Below, piece after piece: positions 51,468 through 59,306 of a stretch of 64,000 bases of DNA (position 1 is its first letter; each line of letters begins with the position of its first letter). The position numbers and the translations under genes are program-made. Below the pieces are notes generated by a model, which saw only the letters and a program-made list of their open reading frames with translations, had not been told where the DNA came from and did not search any database. The DNA is taken from contig NZ_CP029255.1 in NCBI RefSeq assembly GCF_003122385.1, forward strand, positions 2,108,001 through 2,172,000. Direction: 5' to 3'. This DNA is from Flavobacterium crocinum. GTDB taxonomy: Bacteria; Bacteroidota; Bacteroidia; Flavobacteriales; Flavobacteriaceae.

Positions 51468-52250
51468 TTATTTTCTGCTTTTCAAATCAGGAATCTTTTC
51501 AGTCAGATTCTTCCAGTATCTTTTTGGCATGTGTTGGATGTGGAGTTTTGTGTTTTTGCGTGATTCAATGTTGACACTTTTAAAATAATTACGCCATAAA
51601 CTCTGAAAGAACTCTTCGTTATCATCACATATTTCCGCAAGGAATTTAGAGGAAGAAGAGTTGGCGTCAAACTGCATTTCTACTGTTGATACATTTTCGA
51701 GATCATAGTAAATTCCGTATTTGCGTTTAGCATCGTAAATTAACCAGCGTTGGTCGGCGTAACGATTTTTAAAATGATTTTCTATCAGAGGCAATACATT
51801 GCAATCTGGCTCTACAATGGCATAATACAAATTGTCTTTAGTCAGCTTGAAACGAACAAAAGCTTTCATTCTGTGGCTTTCTTTACCCGTTAATTGCATT
51901 GCTTTTTGCACATTTAAAACACTACTATTGCTGAAATCCTGTTCGATATTAATTCGACTTGCCAAAACATATTGTACATATCGAAACAGGGTTTCTTCAA
52001 TCTGATTCATTTCAGATAAAAAAGCATAATACAAATTCGAAAATCCGCTGTTGGAAAGGCGTTTTTGAAGACCATTCAAAACACGATCGGCTTTTGCATG
52101 ATCTGTATCTACAAAATGTTTATTGCAAAAAAGCAAAGCAGTCGAAGTTTCGTCTTTAGCGAAAGCGACATCTTTGAATTTGTATTCATAGATTTCAAAA
52201 ACAGCCGTAAGCCAGCCTTCATAACTTCCATCGTAAATTATTTGTGTCAT
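51468..52250 (-). CDS. TIGR03915 family putative DNA repair protein
   Basis: 260 residues. The start TQIIYDGSYEGWLTAVFEIY, the middle ESHRMKAFVRFKLTKDNLYY and the block YADQRWLIYDAKRKYGIYYD are those of the TIGR03915/DUF4130 family, whose genes almost always neighbour a TIGR03916 radical-SAM protein, as here (5-base gap). The pair is thought to act in DNA modification or repair, possibly analogous to spore-photoproduct lyase; this is not proven. Confidence 0.85.
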   Translation of the reverse strand: MTQIIYDGSYEGWLTAVFEIYEYKFKDVAFAKDETSTALLFCNKHFVDTDHAKADRVLNGLQKRLSNSGFSNLYYAFLSEMNQIEETLFRYVQYVLASRINIEQDFSNSSVLNVQKAMQLTGKESHRMKAFVRFKLTKDNLYYAIVEPDCNVLPLIENHFKNRYADQRWLIYDAKRKYGIYYDLENVSTVEMQFDANSSSSKFLAEICDDNEEFFQSLWRNYFKSVNIESRKNTKLHIQHMPKRYWKNLTEKIPDLKSRK

Positions 52251-52255
52251 TTTGA

Positions 52256-53512
52256 TTAAAATAAAGCCAGCTGATTGGAGAAATTATTTTGGTATTTGCT
52301 CTTTTGAAAATTCAAAATATGCTCTTTGATCTGAGCCGAAGTCAGATCTTTTCGAAGTTGAAAAGGAGAAGCAAAAGCCAGAAAATATTTGGAACGGCTG
52401 TATGCAATTCCTAATTTTTGTAAATCGGTTGCCTGTAATTTTTTAAACTTTCTGGCAGCAACAATTTTCTTGGCGCTCAAAACTCCAATTCCTGGAATTC
52501 TCAGAATCAGTTCTAAATCCGCAGTATTAATATCAACTGGAAACTGATTTAGATTTCGCAATGCCCATCCTAATTTTGGGTCAATATCCAAATCAAGATT
52601 CGGTTGGTCAAAACCAACAATTTCATTGACCTTAAATCCGTAAAAACGCATTAACCAATCGGCCTGATACAAACGATTTTCCCGAATCATGGGAACCGGA
52701 GTTCCAATGGCAGGCAGTCTGTTGTCATAACTTATTGGAACATAACCCGAATAATAAACCCGTTTCATCTGCATGGTATCGTAGAAATAATTGGCCATTC
52801 CCAGAATTTCAAGATCATTTTCCTGAGTAGCGCCAATGACCATTTGTGTGCTTTGTCCGGCAGGAGCAAATAAAGGTGCTTTGTAGTTGGATTTTTTTTC
52901 TTCTTTATAACCCGCAATTTCATTTTTAAGATATTCCATCGGTTGAATCACGTCTTTGTGATTTTTGTCAGGAGCAAGCAGTTTTAGGCTTTTTTCTGTC
53001 GGCATTTCTACATTTACACTTAAACGATCGGCATATAATCCGGCTTCTTTTAAAAGTTCTTCACTTGCGCCCGGAATGGCTTTTAAATGAATATAACCGT
53101 TGAAATTTTCTTCGAGTCGTAATTTTTTTACAATTCGTACTAGACGTTCCATAGTAAAATCAGGATTATCAAAAATCCCCGAACTCAAAAATAAGCCTTC
53201 AATGTAATTTCTTCTGTAAAAACCAATGGTAAGATCTACGACTTCCTGAACTGTAAAAGCAGCGCGTTTAATGTCGTTACTTTTTCGGCTAACACAATAC
53301 GCGCAGTCAAAAATGCAATGATTGGTTAGTAGAATTTTTAGCAGTGAAACACAGCGTCCGTCTTCCGTATAAGCATGACAAATTCCGTGTCCGGTGTCAC
53401 CCAAACCTTTGTCTTTGTTCTTTCGGGTGCTTTGACTGGAAGAACAGGAAACATCATATTTGGCTGCATCCGCTAAGATCGCCAGTTTCTCCATTACTCT
53501 TTTGTGTACCAT
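52256..53512 (-). CDS. TIGR03916 putative DNA modification/repair radical SAM protein
   Basis: 418 residues from 53512; a Met six codons on (53494), giving MEKLAILADAAKYDVSC, is an equally likely start. The radical-SAM cluster motif CIFDCAYC lies near residue 67-74 in LLTNHCIFDCAYCVSRKSND. The central TIM-barrel-like region is followed by a C-terminal helix-hairpin-helix DNA-binding segment (LELILRIPGIGVLSAKKIVA, about 345-364). It is the upstream partner of TIGR03915 in a two-gene operon. Confidence 0.9.
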   Translation of the reverse strand: MVHKRVMEKLAILADAAKYDVSCSSSQSTRKNKDKGLGDTGHGICHAYTEDGRCVSLLKILLTNHCIFDCAYCVSRKSNDIKRAAFTVQEVVDLTIGFYRRNYIEGLFLSSGIFDNPDFTMERLVRIVKKLRLEENFNGYIHLKAIPGASEELLKEAGLYADRLSVNVEMPTEKSLKLLAPDKNHKDVIQPMEYLKNEIAGYKEEKKSNYKAPLFAPAGQSTQMVIGATQENDLEILGMANYFYDTMQMKRVYYSGYVPISYDNRLPAIGTPVPMIRENRLYQADWLMRFYGFKVNEIVGFDQPNLDLDIDPKLGWALRNLNQFPVDINTADLELILRIPGIGVLSAKKIVAARKFKKLQATDLQKLGIAYSRSKYFLAFASPFQLRKDLTSAQIKEHILNFQKSKYQNNFSNQLALF

Positions 53513-53664
53513 TTTGATCTTATTTTTTTGTTTTGGAAATGAAAATTCATTCCTTCAAAACTACTCAATTGATCAAAAAATGACTGGAAACCAGCTGTTC
53601 CAAATTGTACCAAATTTGAATCTGCTAGAAATTGGAGCTTAAAAATTTTAACGTTTCCAGATAT

Positions 53665-53690
53665 GAAAACAGGTATAAATACCTGTTTTC
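53665..53690. terminator. Orphan hairpin
   Basis: Perfect 12-bp stem GAAAACAGGTAT / ATACCTGTTTTC with loop AA. It lies between the divergent radical-SAM gene and the 81-residue gene, so what it terminates is unclear; a regulatory or leader role is equally possible. Confidence 0.5.
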
Positions 53691-53820
53691 GGGTTTTTCA
53701 AACTTTTTATATTGCGCCTCAGTAAGAAAAAAATCGGTTATCCCCCTTAACAATTGATTTTTGTCTGTAAAAAGGCTTACTAGTATTAGCGAATACTTTA
53801 TAAACCGAATAGCTAAAACG

Positions 53821-54066
53821 ATGAAATTTGTAAAAGGACAAGATGTCTCCTACACGGCATTGAGTGGGAGGTCTTATGAGGCAAAAGTGATAGAAAGAAA
53901 AATGGATTTCAAAAAAGGGCTGATAATAAAATCTACTTCCAAACAGATAGATTTTCATTATCTGATTGAAATTCAAAAAAATGGTACAACAGAAAATATT
54001 CTATGTGCCGAGAATAATCTTGAATTATTAGAGAAGAAAAAACGACGGGTAAAGAAAGCAGCCTAA
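53821..54066 (+). CDS. Small hypothetical protein (81 aa)
   Basis: 81 residues from the ATG at 53821, MKFVKGQDVSYTALSGRSYE; an upstream in-frame start at 53761 adds an unconvincing N-terminus. It is basic with a Lys/Arg-rich tail (KKKRRVKKAA) and a probable small SH3/Tudor-like barrel (GQDVSYTAL, AKVIERKMDFKKGLIIKS, YLIEIQ). Possibly nucleic-acid binding, which is inferred from charge only. Confidence 0.65.
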   Translation: MKFVKGQDVSYTALSGRSYEAKVIERKMDFKKGLIIKSTSKQIDFHYLIEIQKNGTTENILCAENNLELLEKKKRRVKKAA

Positions 54067-54282
54067 AAGTACTGTTGTTTTTACATAAGTCTAAGATTCA
54101 AAACGAATTACACCAATTAGCACGAATTCAGACTAGTGAAATTAATTTCAATAAGTACTTATTTATATAAATTTGTGAAAATTAGTGGAATTAGTTTTAA
54201 GATCGATTTGCTTTTTGTGCACATTGCAACCTAAAAATGACAATTTATAAAGGCTTTGGATTTTTATAAAATGTTGTGGTTT

Positions 54283-55185
54283 TTAGCATGCAACTGTTTC
54301 GTTTTGAATTACTTTTTCCTTTTTGGCTTTCGAAATATTTAAGTAAATAATCGCGCCAAGCATTATGGCAATTCCTAAAAGCTGTAGTAAAGTTACTTTT
54401 TCACCCAGAATAATATGAGCACAGAAAACCGCGGCAGGTAATTCTAAAGTCAGCAGAACAGAACTTAATCCAGCACCAATTTTAGGCATTCCGAAACTAA
54501 AACAAATAGGAGGAATTACAGTTCCGAAAACGGCTAAAAAAGTTCCCCATTGCAATAATCCAAAATCCAAATGGGTACTTGAAGTGATAGCTTCGCAGTT
54601 GATTAAAAATATAATCATAGCAGACCCGCTGGTCATTAAAGCGCTTTTTTCGAACATTGGGATTTTCTTTCCGATTTTGCTCGTAAAAACAATATAAAGT
54701 GTATAAAGTATTGCCGATAACAAGCTTAAAAGAATTCCTGTAAAAGAAATAGTAGCATTATTTAAGTCTAAAAGATCACCTGCCAGAATTGTTCCTAAAA
54801 TGACCAATAAAGAAGAGCCAACTTCAACGGTACTTGGTTTTTTCTTAAAAACGATCCATTCAACCAAAATACTTAGCCAGGTTATCTGCATTAATAAGAC
54901 AATTGCCAGAGAAGCCGGAATATAAGAAACAGACAAATAATAACTGTAAGCAGAAGAACCCATTGTAGTTCCTGCTAAAAGCAATTTCCAGTCTAAAGCC
55001 AGTTTCTGACCATTTTTTAGCTTTTTGAAAATCGCAATCGACCATAAAATTAATGTTCCAATAAGTGCCTGGGTTAAGGTAATTTCAGCCGGACTGTAAC
55101 CTTCTCCGTAAGCGATTTTAGCAAAAGAAGACAACATTCCGAAACTCAAAGCGCCCAAAGCGACAATAATAATATATTTGTTCAT
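54283..55185 (-). CDS. EamA-family (DMT) exporter
   Basis: 300 residues from the ATG at 55185; 11 upstream codons are outside the family. Ten transmembrane helices in two repeated EamA halves (first ending near YYLSVSYIPASLAIVLLMQI, second with LSSVLLTLELPAAVFCAHII). Such transporters export amino acids and other metabolites. It is divergent from an Lrp/AsnC-type regulator, the usual arrangement for an amino-acid-responsive exporter. Confidence 0.87.
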   Translation of the reverse strand: MNKYIIIVALGALSFGMLSSFAKIAYGEGYSPAEITLTQALIGTLILWSIAIFKKLKNGQKLALDWKLLLAGTTMGSSAYSYYLSVSYIPASLAIVLLMQITWLSILVEWIVFKKKPSTVEVGSSLLVILGTILAGDLLDLNNATISFTGILLSLLSAILYTLYIVFTSKIGKKIPMFEKSALMTSGSAMIIFLINCEAITSSTHLDFGLLQWGTFLAVFGTVIPPICFSFGMPKIGAGLSSVLLTLELPAAVFCAHIILGEKVTLLQLLGIAIMLGAIIYLNISKAKKEKVIQNETVAC

Positions 55186-55253
55186 TCTGTATTCTAAAAA
55201 TATGTTTTGTACCGTCAAAAGTATTTATTGTGGAATTATGAACGAAATTTTTA

Positions 55254-55273
55254 AATTAAATATGTATTTAATT
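55254..55273. promoter_or_regulatory. Candidate Lrp/AsnC operator
   Basis: Perfect 20-bp inverted repeat AATTAAATATGTATTTAATT apart from the central TG, between the divergent exporter and regulator genes (68 bases before the exporter start, 73 before the regulator). Confidence 0.5.
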
Positions 55274-55346
55274 CTTTAAACTGATTTTTTTTATGTTTTT
55301 TGTCCTAAAATGAATTATTTTTTATACTTTAACTGGAAAAAATCCG

Positions 55347-55805
55347 ATGCAGGAATTAAGCAAACAAGAAATAGAGCTACTTCGAATCCTTCAGCAAAAT
55401 GCCAGATTCGATATTACAGATTTAACCGAAAGACTGAATATGTCGCGAACTTCTGTTTACGACCGAATAAAAAAACTCGAAAATGAAGGTTACATCAAAG
55501 ATTATGTCGCGATAATCGACCCGAAAAAAGTAGGATTGAATTTCACTGTAATTATAAATCTTTCTTTAACAAGTCAGCGTTTAGAATTGGTCGAAGAATT
55601 TTCAAGACAAGTTTCAGAATTAGATGAGGTCGTAGAAGGTTATATAACAGGTGGTATCTTCGATTATGTGCTGAAAGTTGTGGTAAAAGATCCGGAAGCA
55701 TTTAATGATTTTATTCGAAAATTATCTAATATTCCGAATATTAGTAAAGTGCAGAGTTCTTTTGTAATGAGTTATATTAAGCAGTCTACTAAGTTGCATT
55801 TTTAG
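55347..55805 (+). CDS. Lrp/AsnC-family transcriptional regulator
   Basis: 152 residues. N-terminal winged helix (LSKQEIELLRILQQNARFDI, then LTERLNMSRTSVYDRIKKLE) and the C-terminal RAM/AsnC ligand-binding domain (VTIIxNLSL-type strands, VVEGYITGGIFDYVLKVVVK, then IPNISKVQSSFVMSYIKQST). Divergent from the EamA exporter across a 161-base region with a perfect palindrome, so it probably controls that gene and itself. Confidence 0.92.
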   Translation: MQELSKQEIELLRILQQNARFDITDLTERLNMSRTSVYDRIKKLENEGYIKDYVAIIDPKKVGLNFTVIINLSLTSQRLELVEEFSRQVSELDEVVEGYITGGIFDYVLKVVVKDPEAFNDFIRKLSNIPNISKVQSSFVMSYIKQSTKLHF

Positions 55806-55823
55806 GAGAAATAGTTTTGTAGA

Positions 55824-56243
55824 TTATTCCTGATTAAAGCGAATTTTATTTTCTTTCAGACAATTTTCGATATTGGTTAATGTACCACTTTTTCTGTTTT
55901 CGTTGGAGTTGATGTCATGGGCGAGAAAGTGCGTACACATGTTTATTGCCATAGCATCTCTTTCTGCATCAGATTGAAATCCTCCAATAAACTTCCATTG
56001 ACTTGCTTTTGTTTTGTATTTGTCGGGCGCGTAACGTGGTTTTTCTCCAATGTGTAAGACGGTTACATTTGGAGTTGCACATTTCAAAACTTCCATTGTT
56101 AAAGTGTCTACACCTTTAAAATCGCAAACTACAAAATGGGCATTATCCATTTCTAATAATTTATCAATTGCATTTTTATAATAGAACATATAATCATTAA
56201 AGCTGAGGTTGCCATTTCCGAATATGTAGACTTTTGGTAGCAT
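55824..56243 (-). CDS. Hypothetical Rossmann-like protein
   Basis: 139 residues, cytoplasmic. A parallel alpha/beta pattern: PKVYIFGNGNLSFNDYMFYY, NAHFVVCDFKGVDTLTMEVL, NVTVLHIGEKPRY, then FIGGFQSDAERDAMAINMCT and a C-terminal SGTLTNIENCLK. The Asp/Arg block and the Ser-Gly-Thr near the end resemble nucleotide-ligand (SLOG/deoxyribosyltransferase-like) folds, which is tentative. It lies 10 bases after a small XRE regulator and is probably controlled by it. Confidence 0.65.
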   Translation of the reverse strand: MLPKVYIFGNGNLSFNDYMFYYKNAIDKLLEMDNAHFVVCDFKGVDTLTMEVLKCATPNVTVLHIGEKPRYAPDKYKTKASQWKFIGGFQSDAERDAMAINMCTHFLAHDINSNENRKSGTLTNIENCLKENKIRFNQE

Positions 56244-56253
56244 TGGTGTTTTT

Positions 56254-56466
56254 TTAAAATTTAAATAGTTCAGTAAAATCTATCTGTAATGCGTTACATA
56301 CTTTTTCTAAAGTTGAGAGCGTTGCATTGACATTTCCTTTTTCCAGTCGCGACATATTACTTTTTTCAAAATTACATTTTGATGCTAAATCTTGCTGAGA
56401 AAGATTTTTCTGGATTCTGATTTCCTGAATTCGTTTTCCGACTTTTTGTTGTATGGTATCGTTCAA
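56254..56466 (-). CDS. Small XRE-family regulator
   Basis: 70 residues, a single helix-turn-helix domain (KNLSQQDLASKCNFEKSNMS, then LEKGNVNATLSTLEKVCNAL). It heads an operon with the 139-residue gene and is divergent from the 100-residue gene. Two copies of a palindromic sequence in the intergenic region are likely operators, suggesting autoregulation. Confidence 0.88.
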   Translation of the reverse strand: MNDTIQQKVGKRIQEIRIQKNLSQQDLASKCNFEKSNMSRLEKGNVNATLSTLEKVCNALQIDFTELFKF

Positions 56467-56472
56467 AATAAA

Positions 56473-56488
56473 TTATCTTTTATGATAA
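56473..56488. promoter_or_regulatory. Operator-like palindrome, copy 1
   Basis: TTATCTTTTATGATAA, one mismatch from a perfect palindrome; seven bases before the start of the XRE gene. Confidence 0.55.
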
Positions 56489-56520
56489 TTCAAATTTTGT
56501 TACATATTTGCCTTACTTGG

Positions 56521-56536
56521 TTATCATTTATGATAA
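56521..56536. promoter_or_regulatory. Operator-like palindrome, copy 2
   Basis: TTATCATTTATGATAA, which with its flanks becomes the perfect palindrome GTTATCAT-TT-ATGATAAC (56520-56537). It lies 48 bases from copy 1 and 17 bases before the 100-residue gene. Confidence 0.6.
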
Positions 56537-56553
56537 CTATAAAAAATAATATT

Positions 56554-56856
56554 ATGGAAATGAATGAAGTGAAAAAGTTAGAAGAAATTAGAAAATTATC
56601 TGCTCGATATTTAAATACACTAAAGTTTTCTGCTAAAAATTCTCCTAGTGCAGAAATCAAAATGTTGAATTATTCAGAGCTTGGCTGTGTTATTACCAAT
56701 ATGTTAAAGCTTTGTATTTTGGCATTAGAACAAGATAATGGTAAAAACAAAGTGATTGATATTGGATTGATTTTAGAACAAGCACTTCATTTATTTCCAA
56801 CAGATGAAATGGAATTGTTGGATTTGGTTCAGGAAATGTTGGTTCAAGAAGCATAA
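56554..56856 (+). CDS. Hypothetical helical protein (100 aa)
   Basis: 100 residues from the ATG at 56554; the longer frame runs back through the operators and the XRE gene and is not real. Entirely helical (MNEVKKLEEIRKLSARYLNT, YSELGCVITNMLKLCILALE, LILEQALHLFPTDEMELLDL). No signal. Not recognised. Shares the divergent, palindrome-bearing promoter region with the XRE gene and may be under its control. Confidence 0.65.
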   Translation: MEMNEVKKLEEIRKLSARYLNTLKFSAKNSPSAEIKMLNYSELGCVITNMLKLCILALEQDNGKNKVIDIGLILEQALHLFPTDEMELLDLVQEMLVQEA

Positions 56857-56929
56857 AAAGAGGTTGTCTCAAAAGAATAGCTTTTTTGACAAGGAAAAAT
56901 ATTCATAAAAAATATTTCACCAAGAAAAG

Positions 56930-57090
56930 CCCCCAGCGGGGTGAAAATATTTATAGAATTCCCAAATGATAAATGAAAAAAGCTCCGGAGGAGCGACATA
57001 TATTAAAATTGTAAAAATATGTCGCTCCTCCGGAGCTTTATATTGTAAAAATCTATTCTTTTCTATAAATATTTCGCTTCTCTGAAGCGG
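56930..57090. repeat. Two-module nested palindrome (order B-A-A'-B')
   Basis: Outer arms B: GTGAAAATATTTATAGAA (56941-56958) against TTCTATAAATATTTCGCTT (57061-57079). Inner arms A: AAAGCTCCGGAGGAGCGACA- (56979-57001) against -TGTCGCTCCTCCGGAGCTTT (57018-57039). These are the modules of the element at 12494-12641 nested the other way round. The 392-base gap 56857-57248 contains only this and a terminator; a minus-strand ORF at 57098-57286 is judged spurious. Confidence 0.78.
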
Positions 57091-57194
57091 TTTTTGTCTA
57101 ATACCTTTCGGACAAACTCATGCGTTGTAGAATAGTTTGAATTGTTTTTAAAGCTGTTTCATTACTAAGAAGCGTTTTTGGGATTTTAAAGAAT

Positions 57195-57223
57195 AAAAAA
57201 AGCTCCAGATTTCTCTGAAGCTC
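57195..57223 (-). terminator. Terminator of the Ppx/GppA-like gene
   Basis: AAAAAAAGCTCCAGA / TCTGAAGCT, the recurrent hairpin, 26 bases after the stop. Confidence 0.75.
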
Positions 57224-57248
57224 TAATAATTTATTAAATGAAATACTT

Positions 57249-58343
57249 TTAGAAATTAGTATTAATTTTTTTAGAACGCTCTGCAATATAAGAGATTAAC
57301 CAGGTTACCTGTCCTTCTTTTACGAAATAGACTTTTTTGGTCGCTAAATTTGGAATACTTTCCAAACACGCAATTAAAATGTTGTTTGCCGAAATAAGAT
57401 ATTTTTGATCGTACGTGTTTAAAACTCTTGCTGCTTCTTTATTCGTTTTAGCAAGGTTCGTAAACTTTCCAAAGTTGTTTTTTAAGATAGCATCGTAATC
57501 TACAGCATCTTGTAATGTCAAAGGAATGTAATGGTCTTTAACGTTTTCATCATAATAAAGAGTAGAAAAAGCCCAAACGGCTCCACCAGATAAATACAAT
57601 TTATCTTTCTTCATCAAAAGCGGATTGGCATCAAATAGTTCTTGTGTTTTTTTACGTAAGATGGTGTTATAGTCAAACGATTTTTCCTGATAAGCAGACA
57701 TATCATTTGCCTGACTTTTGTTTACTACTGTTTTTTCTACAGCATCGGTAAGCGTCATCGTTCCAAAACTAAGTTCTAAAGGAATAAACTCTAATTTATT
57801 GTCTTTAAGTTCGTCGATATAACCACCTTTAGTAGTTTGAGCACCAATATCAAGAAGAAATGCATTAGCATAATCAACAGGAGGGATGGCACCTTTTACT
57901 AATGTTTTTGCTTCTTCATTAACGTCAAGAACTTCAAGTTCTTTGTTTGTAAGAGTCGCAATTTTATTTTTTAGAACATCAACGTTGCGGGCAGATGCAA
58001 AAACAGGAGCAGCAACGATAAAGATATTTTCGTCAAGCATTTTGTAATCAGTTCTGATTTTTTTCAACTGATCTACTACAATAATACTGGTTTTGTTGAT
58101 GTCTTCCGGAGTAAGTTGTCCATTTGCACCAATATGATCTGCAAACGGAATTCTCTCAGTCCAGAAAGAAAGAATTTTATAATCTGCTTTTTTTATGTTA
58201 CTTACATCAATAACAGAAACTTTAATTGCTCTTCGGCCAATTTCAATTCCTGCATAAATACTTTTTTGAGCAAAAGAATTGAGAGTGAAAATTAAATTGA
58301 AAAGAATAAAAAATAGAACTTGGGGTTTGTTTTTTTTAAGCAT
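57249..58343 (-). CDS. Secreted Ppx/GppA-like (ASKHA) protein
   Basis: 364 residues. Signal peptide with cleavage after NSFAQ (about residue 26). The actin-like ATPase/phosphatase signature follows: YAGIEIGRRAIKVSVIDV (phosphate-1 region, 30-47), FLLDIGAQTTKGGYID (phosphate-2, near 168) and KLYLSGGAVWAF (adenosine region, near 248), as in exopolyphosphatase/GppA proteins. A periplasmic location is unusual for this fold. Whether it still binds nucleotide or polyphosphate is unknown. Confidence 0.75.
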   Translation of the reverse strand: MLKKNKPQVLFFILFNLIFTLNSFAQKSIYAGIEIGRRAIKVSVIDVSNIKKADYKILSFWTERIPFADHIGANGQLTPEDINKTSIIVVDQLKKIRTDYKMLDENIFIVAAPVFASARNVDVLKNKIATLTNKELEVLDVNEEAKTLVKGAIPPVDYANAFLLDIGAQTTKGGYIDELKDNKLEFIPLELSFGTMTLTDAVEKTVVNKSQANDMSAYQEKSFDYNTILRKKTQELFDANPLLMKKDKLYLSGGAVWAFSTLYYDENVKDHYIPLTLQDAVDYDAILKNNFGKFTNLAKTNKEAARVLNTYDQKYLISANNILIACLESIPNLATKKVYFVKEGQVTWLISYIAERSKKINTNF

Positions 58344-58614
58344 TGTGTTGAATTAGTAATTATAATATAATTTGTTTTTAAAAATTGTACAGCGTTTTTG
58401 TGGTATTGATGTGAAAGTCACAATTTTGTATTGAAAAAAAAGGGTTTCATTACAGGATTACAAATTTATAAAAAACATTTGCGAATATAAAGTCGGTTCG
58501 TAAGAAAACAATGTTAAGTTTTGCTTTTACGTTTTGTAGCTATGAAAAGACAATAAACGAACTAAACTCTAATTAACTGGTAATGTTTAATTAAATTTGA
58601 TGTTGGCTTAATAA
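58344..58614. other. Intergenic region between divergent genes
   Basis: 271 bases with no gene. Should contain promoters in both directions; none is clear enough to mark. Confidence 0.4.
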
Positions 58615-59244
58615 ATGTCTTTTCAAAAAATAAGCGGTATGAAGAGATTGAAATATAACATAATATCCCAGAAGATTGTTGCAGAACAAAAAGACATTCC
58701 TTTTATTAGAACGAATAGTAAAAGTAACAGAGAATACAATGTCTTTATTGAAGTATTTGATACAGATTATATAAAGTCTTTTTTCGAAACATTTGATGTG
58801 TCTGCTTTATATGCAATTCTAATTTTAGATTTGGAGCATATTTTTATCGATGCTAATTTGAGTTTTATTTCAAAATTTAAAACTCATGATAAACAAATTG
58901 CGATTGTCAAAGTAGAACCTAATTTTTTTACTACCGTAAATCATAACAATAGAAATGAAATATCGAAACCATTTTTCTTTCGATCAAATGATTTTGAACA
59001 ATTGGATTTGGATAAGGTTTTGAGTAAATCTTTATATGAAAGAGAAATTATTTCAGGAAATTTCAGGAAAATCGTTTTAACAATTGATCCTTTAAAAATT
59101 TTAGCAAATAAACAAATTGATACCGTTGTTGAATTCTATATCAATAGAACCGAAGCTTTTTTAGAAGAGGTTTTAAAATTAAAAGAACATACCTTAGATG
59201 TAAATGCAGATTATATTTCAAAAATTGAAATCAGTTTAAGATAA
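58615..59244 (+). CDS. Hypothetical protein (209 aa)
   Basis: Soluble, no signal peptide, ATG start at 58615 (a second Met at residue 9 is possible). Pattern: YNVFIEVFDTDYIKSFFETF, ALYAILILDLEHIFIDANLS, QIAIVKVEPNFFTTV, RKIVLTIDPLKILANKQ and a C-terminal helix HTLDVNADYISKIEISL. No family recognised. Single gene between divergent Ppx/GppA-like and convergent serine-hydrolase genes. Confidence 0.65.
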   Translation: MSFQKISGMKRLKYNIISQKIVAEQKDIPFIRTNSKSNREYNVFIEVFDTDYIKSFFETFDVSALYAILILDLEHIFIDANLSFISKFKTHDKQIAIVKVEPNFFTTVNHNNRNEISKPFFFRSNDFEQLDLDKVLSKSLYEREIISGNFRKIVLTIDPLKILANKQIDTVVEFYINRTEAFLEEVLKLKEHTLDVNADYISKIEISLR

Positions 59245-59306
59245 AAAAAGTTCCGCGTTTCCCTGAAGCTGATTTTATTGTGAAACTTAAAAGTGATATA
59301 AGTTTT

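Noticed and set aside
57098..57286. Minus-strand 62-residue ORF after the Ppx/GppA-like gene
   Set aside because: It overlaps the gene end and runs through its terminator hairpin; no convincing start or family.
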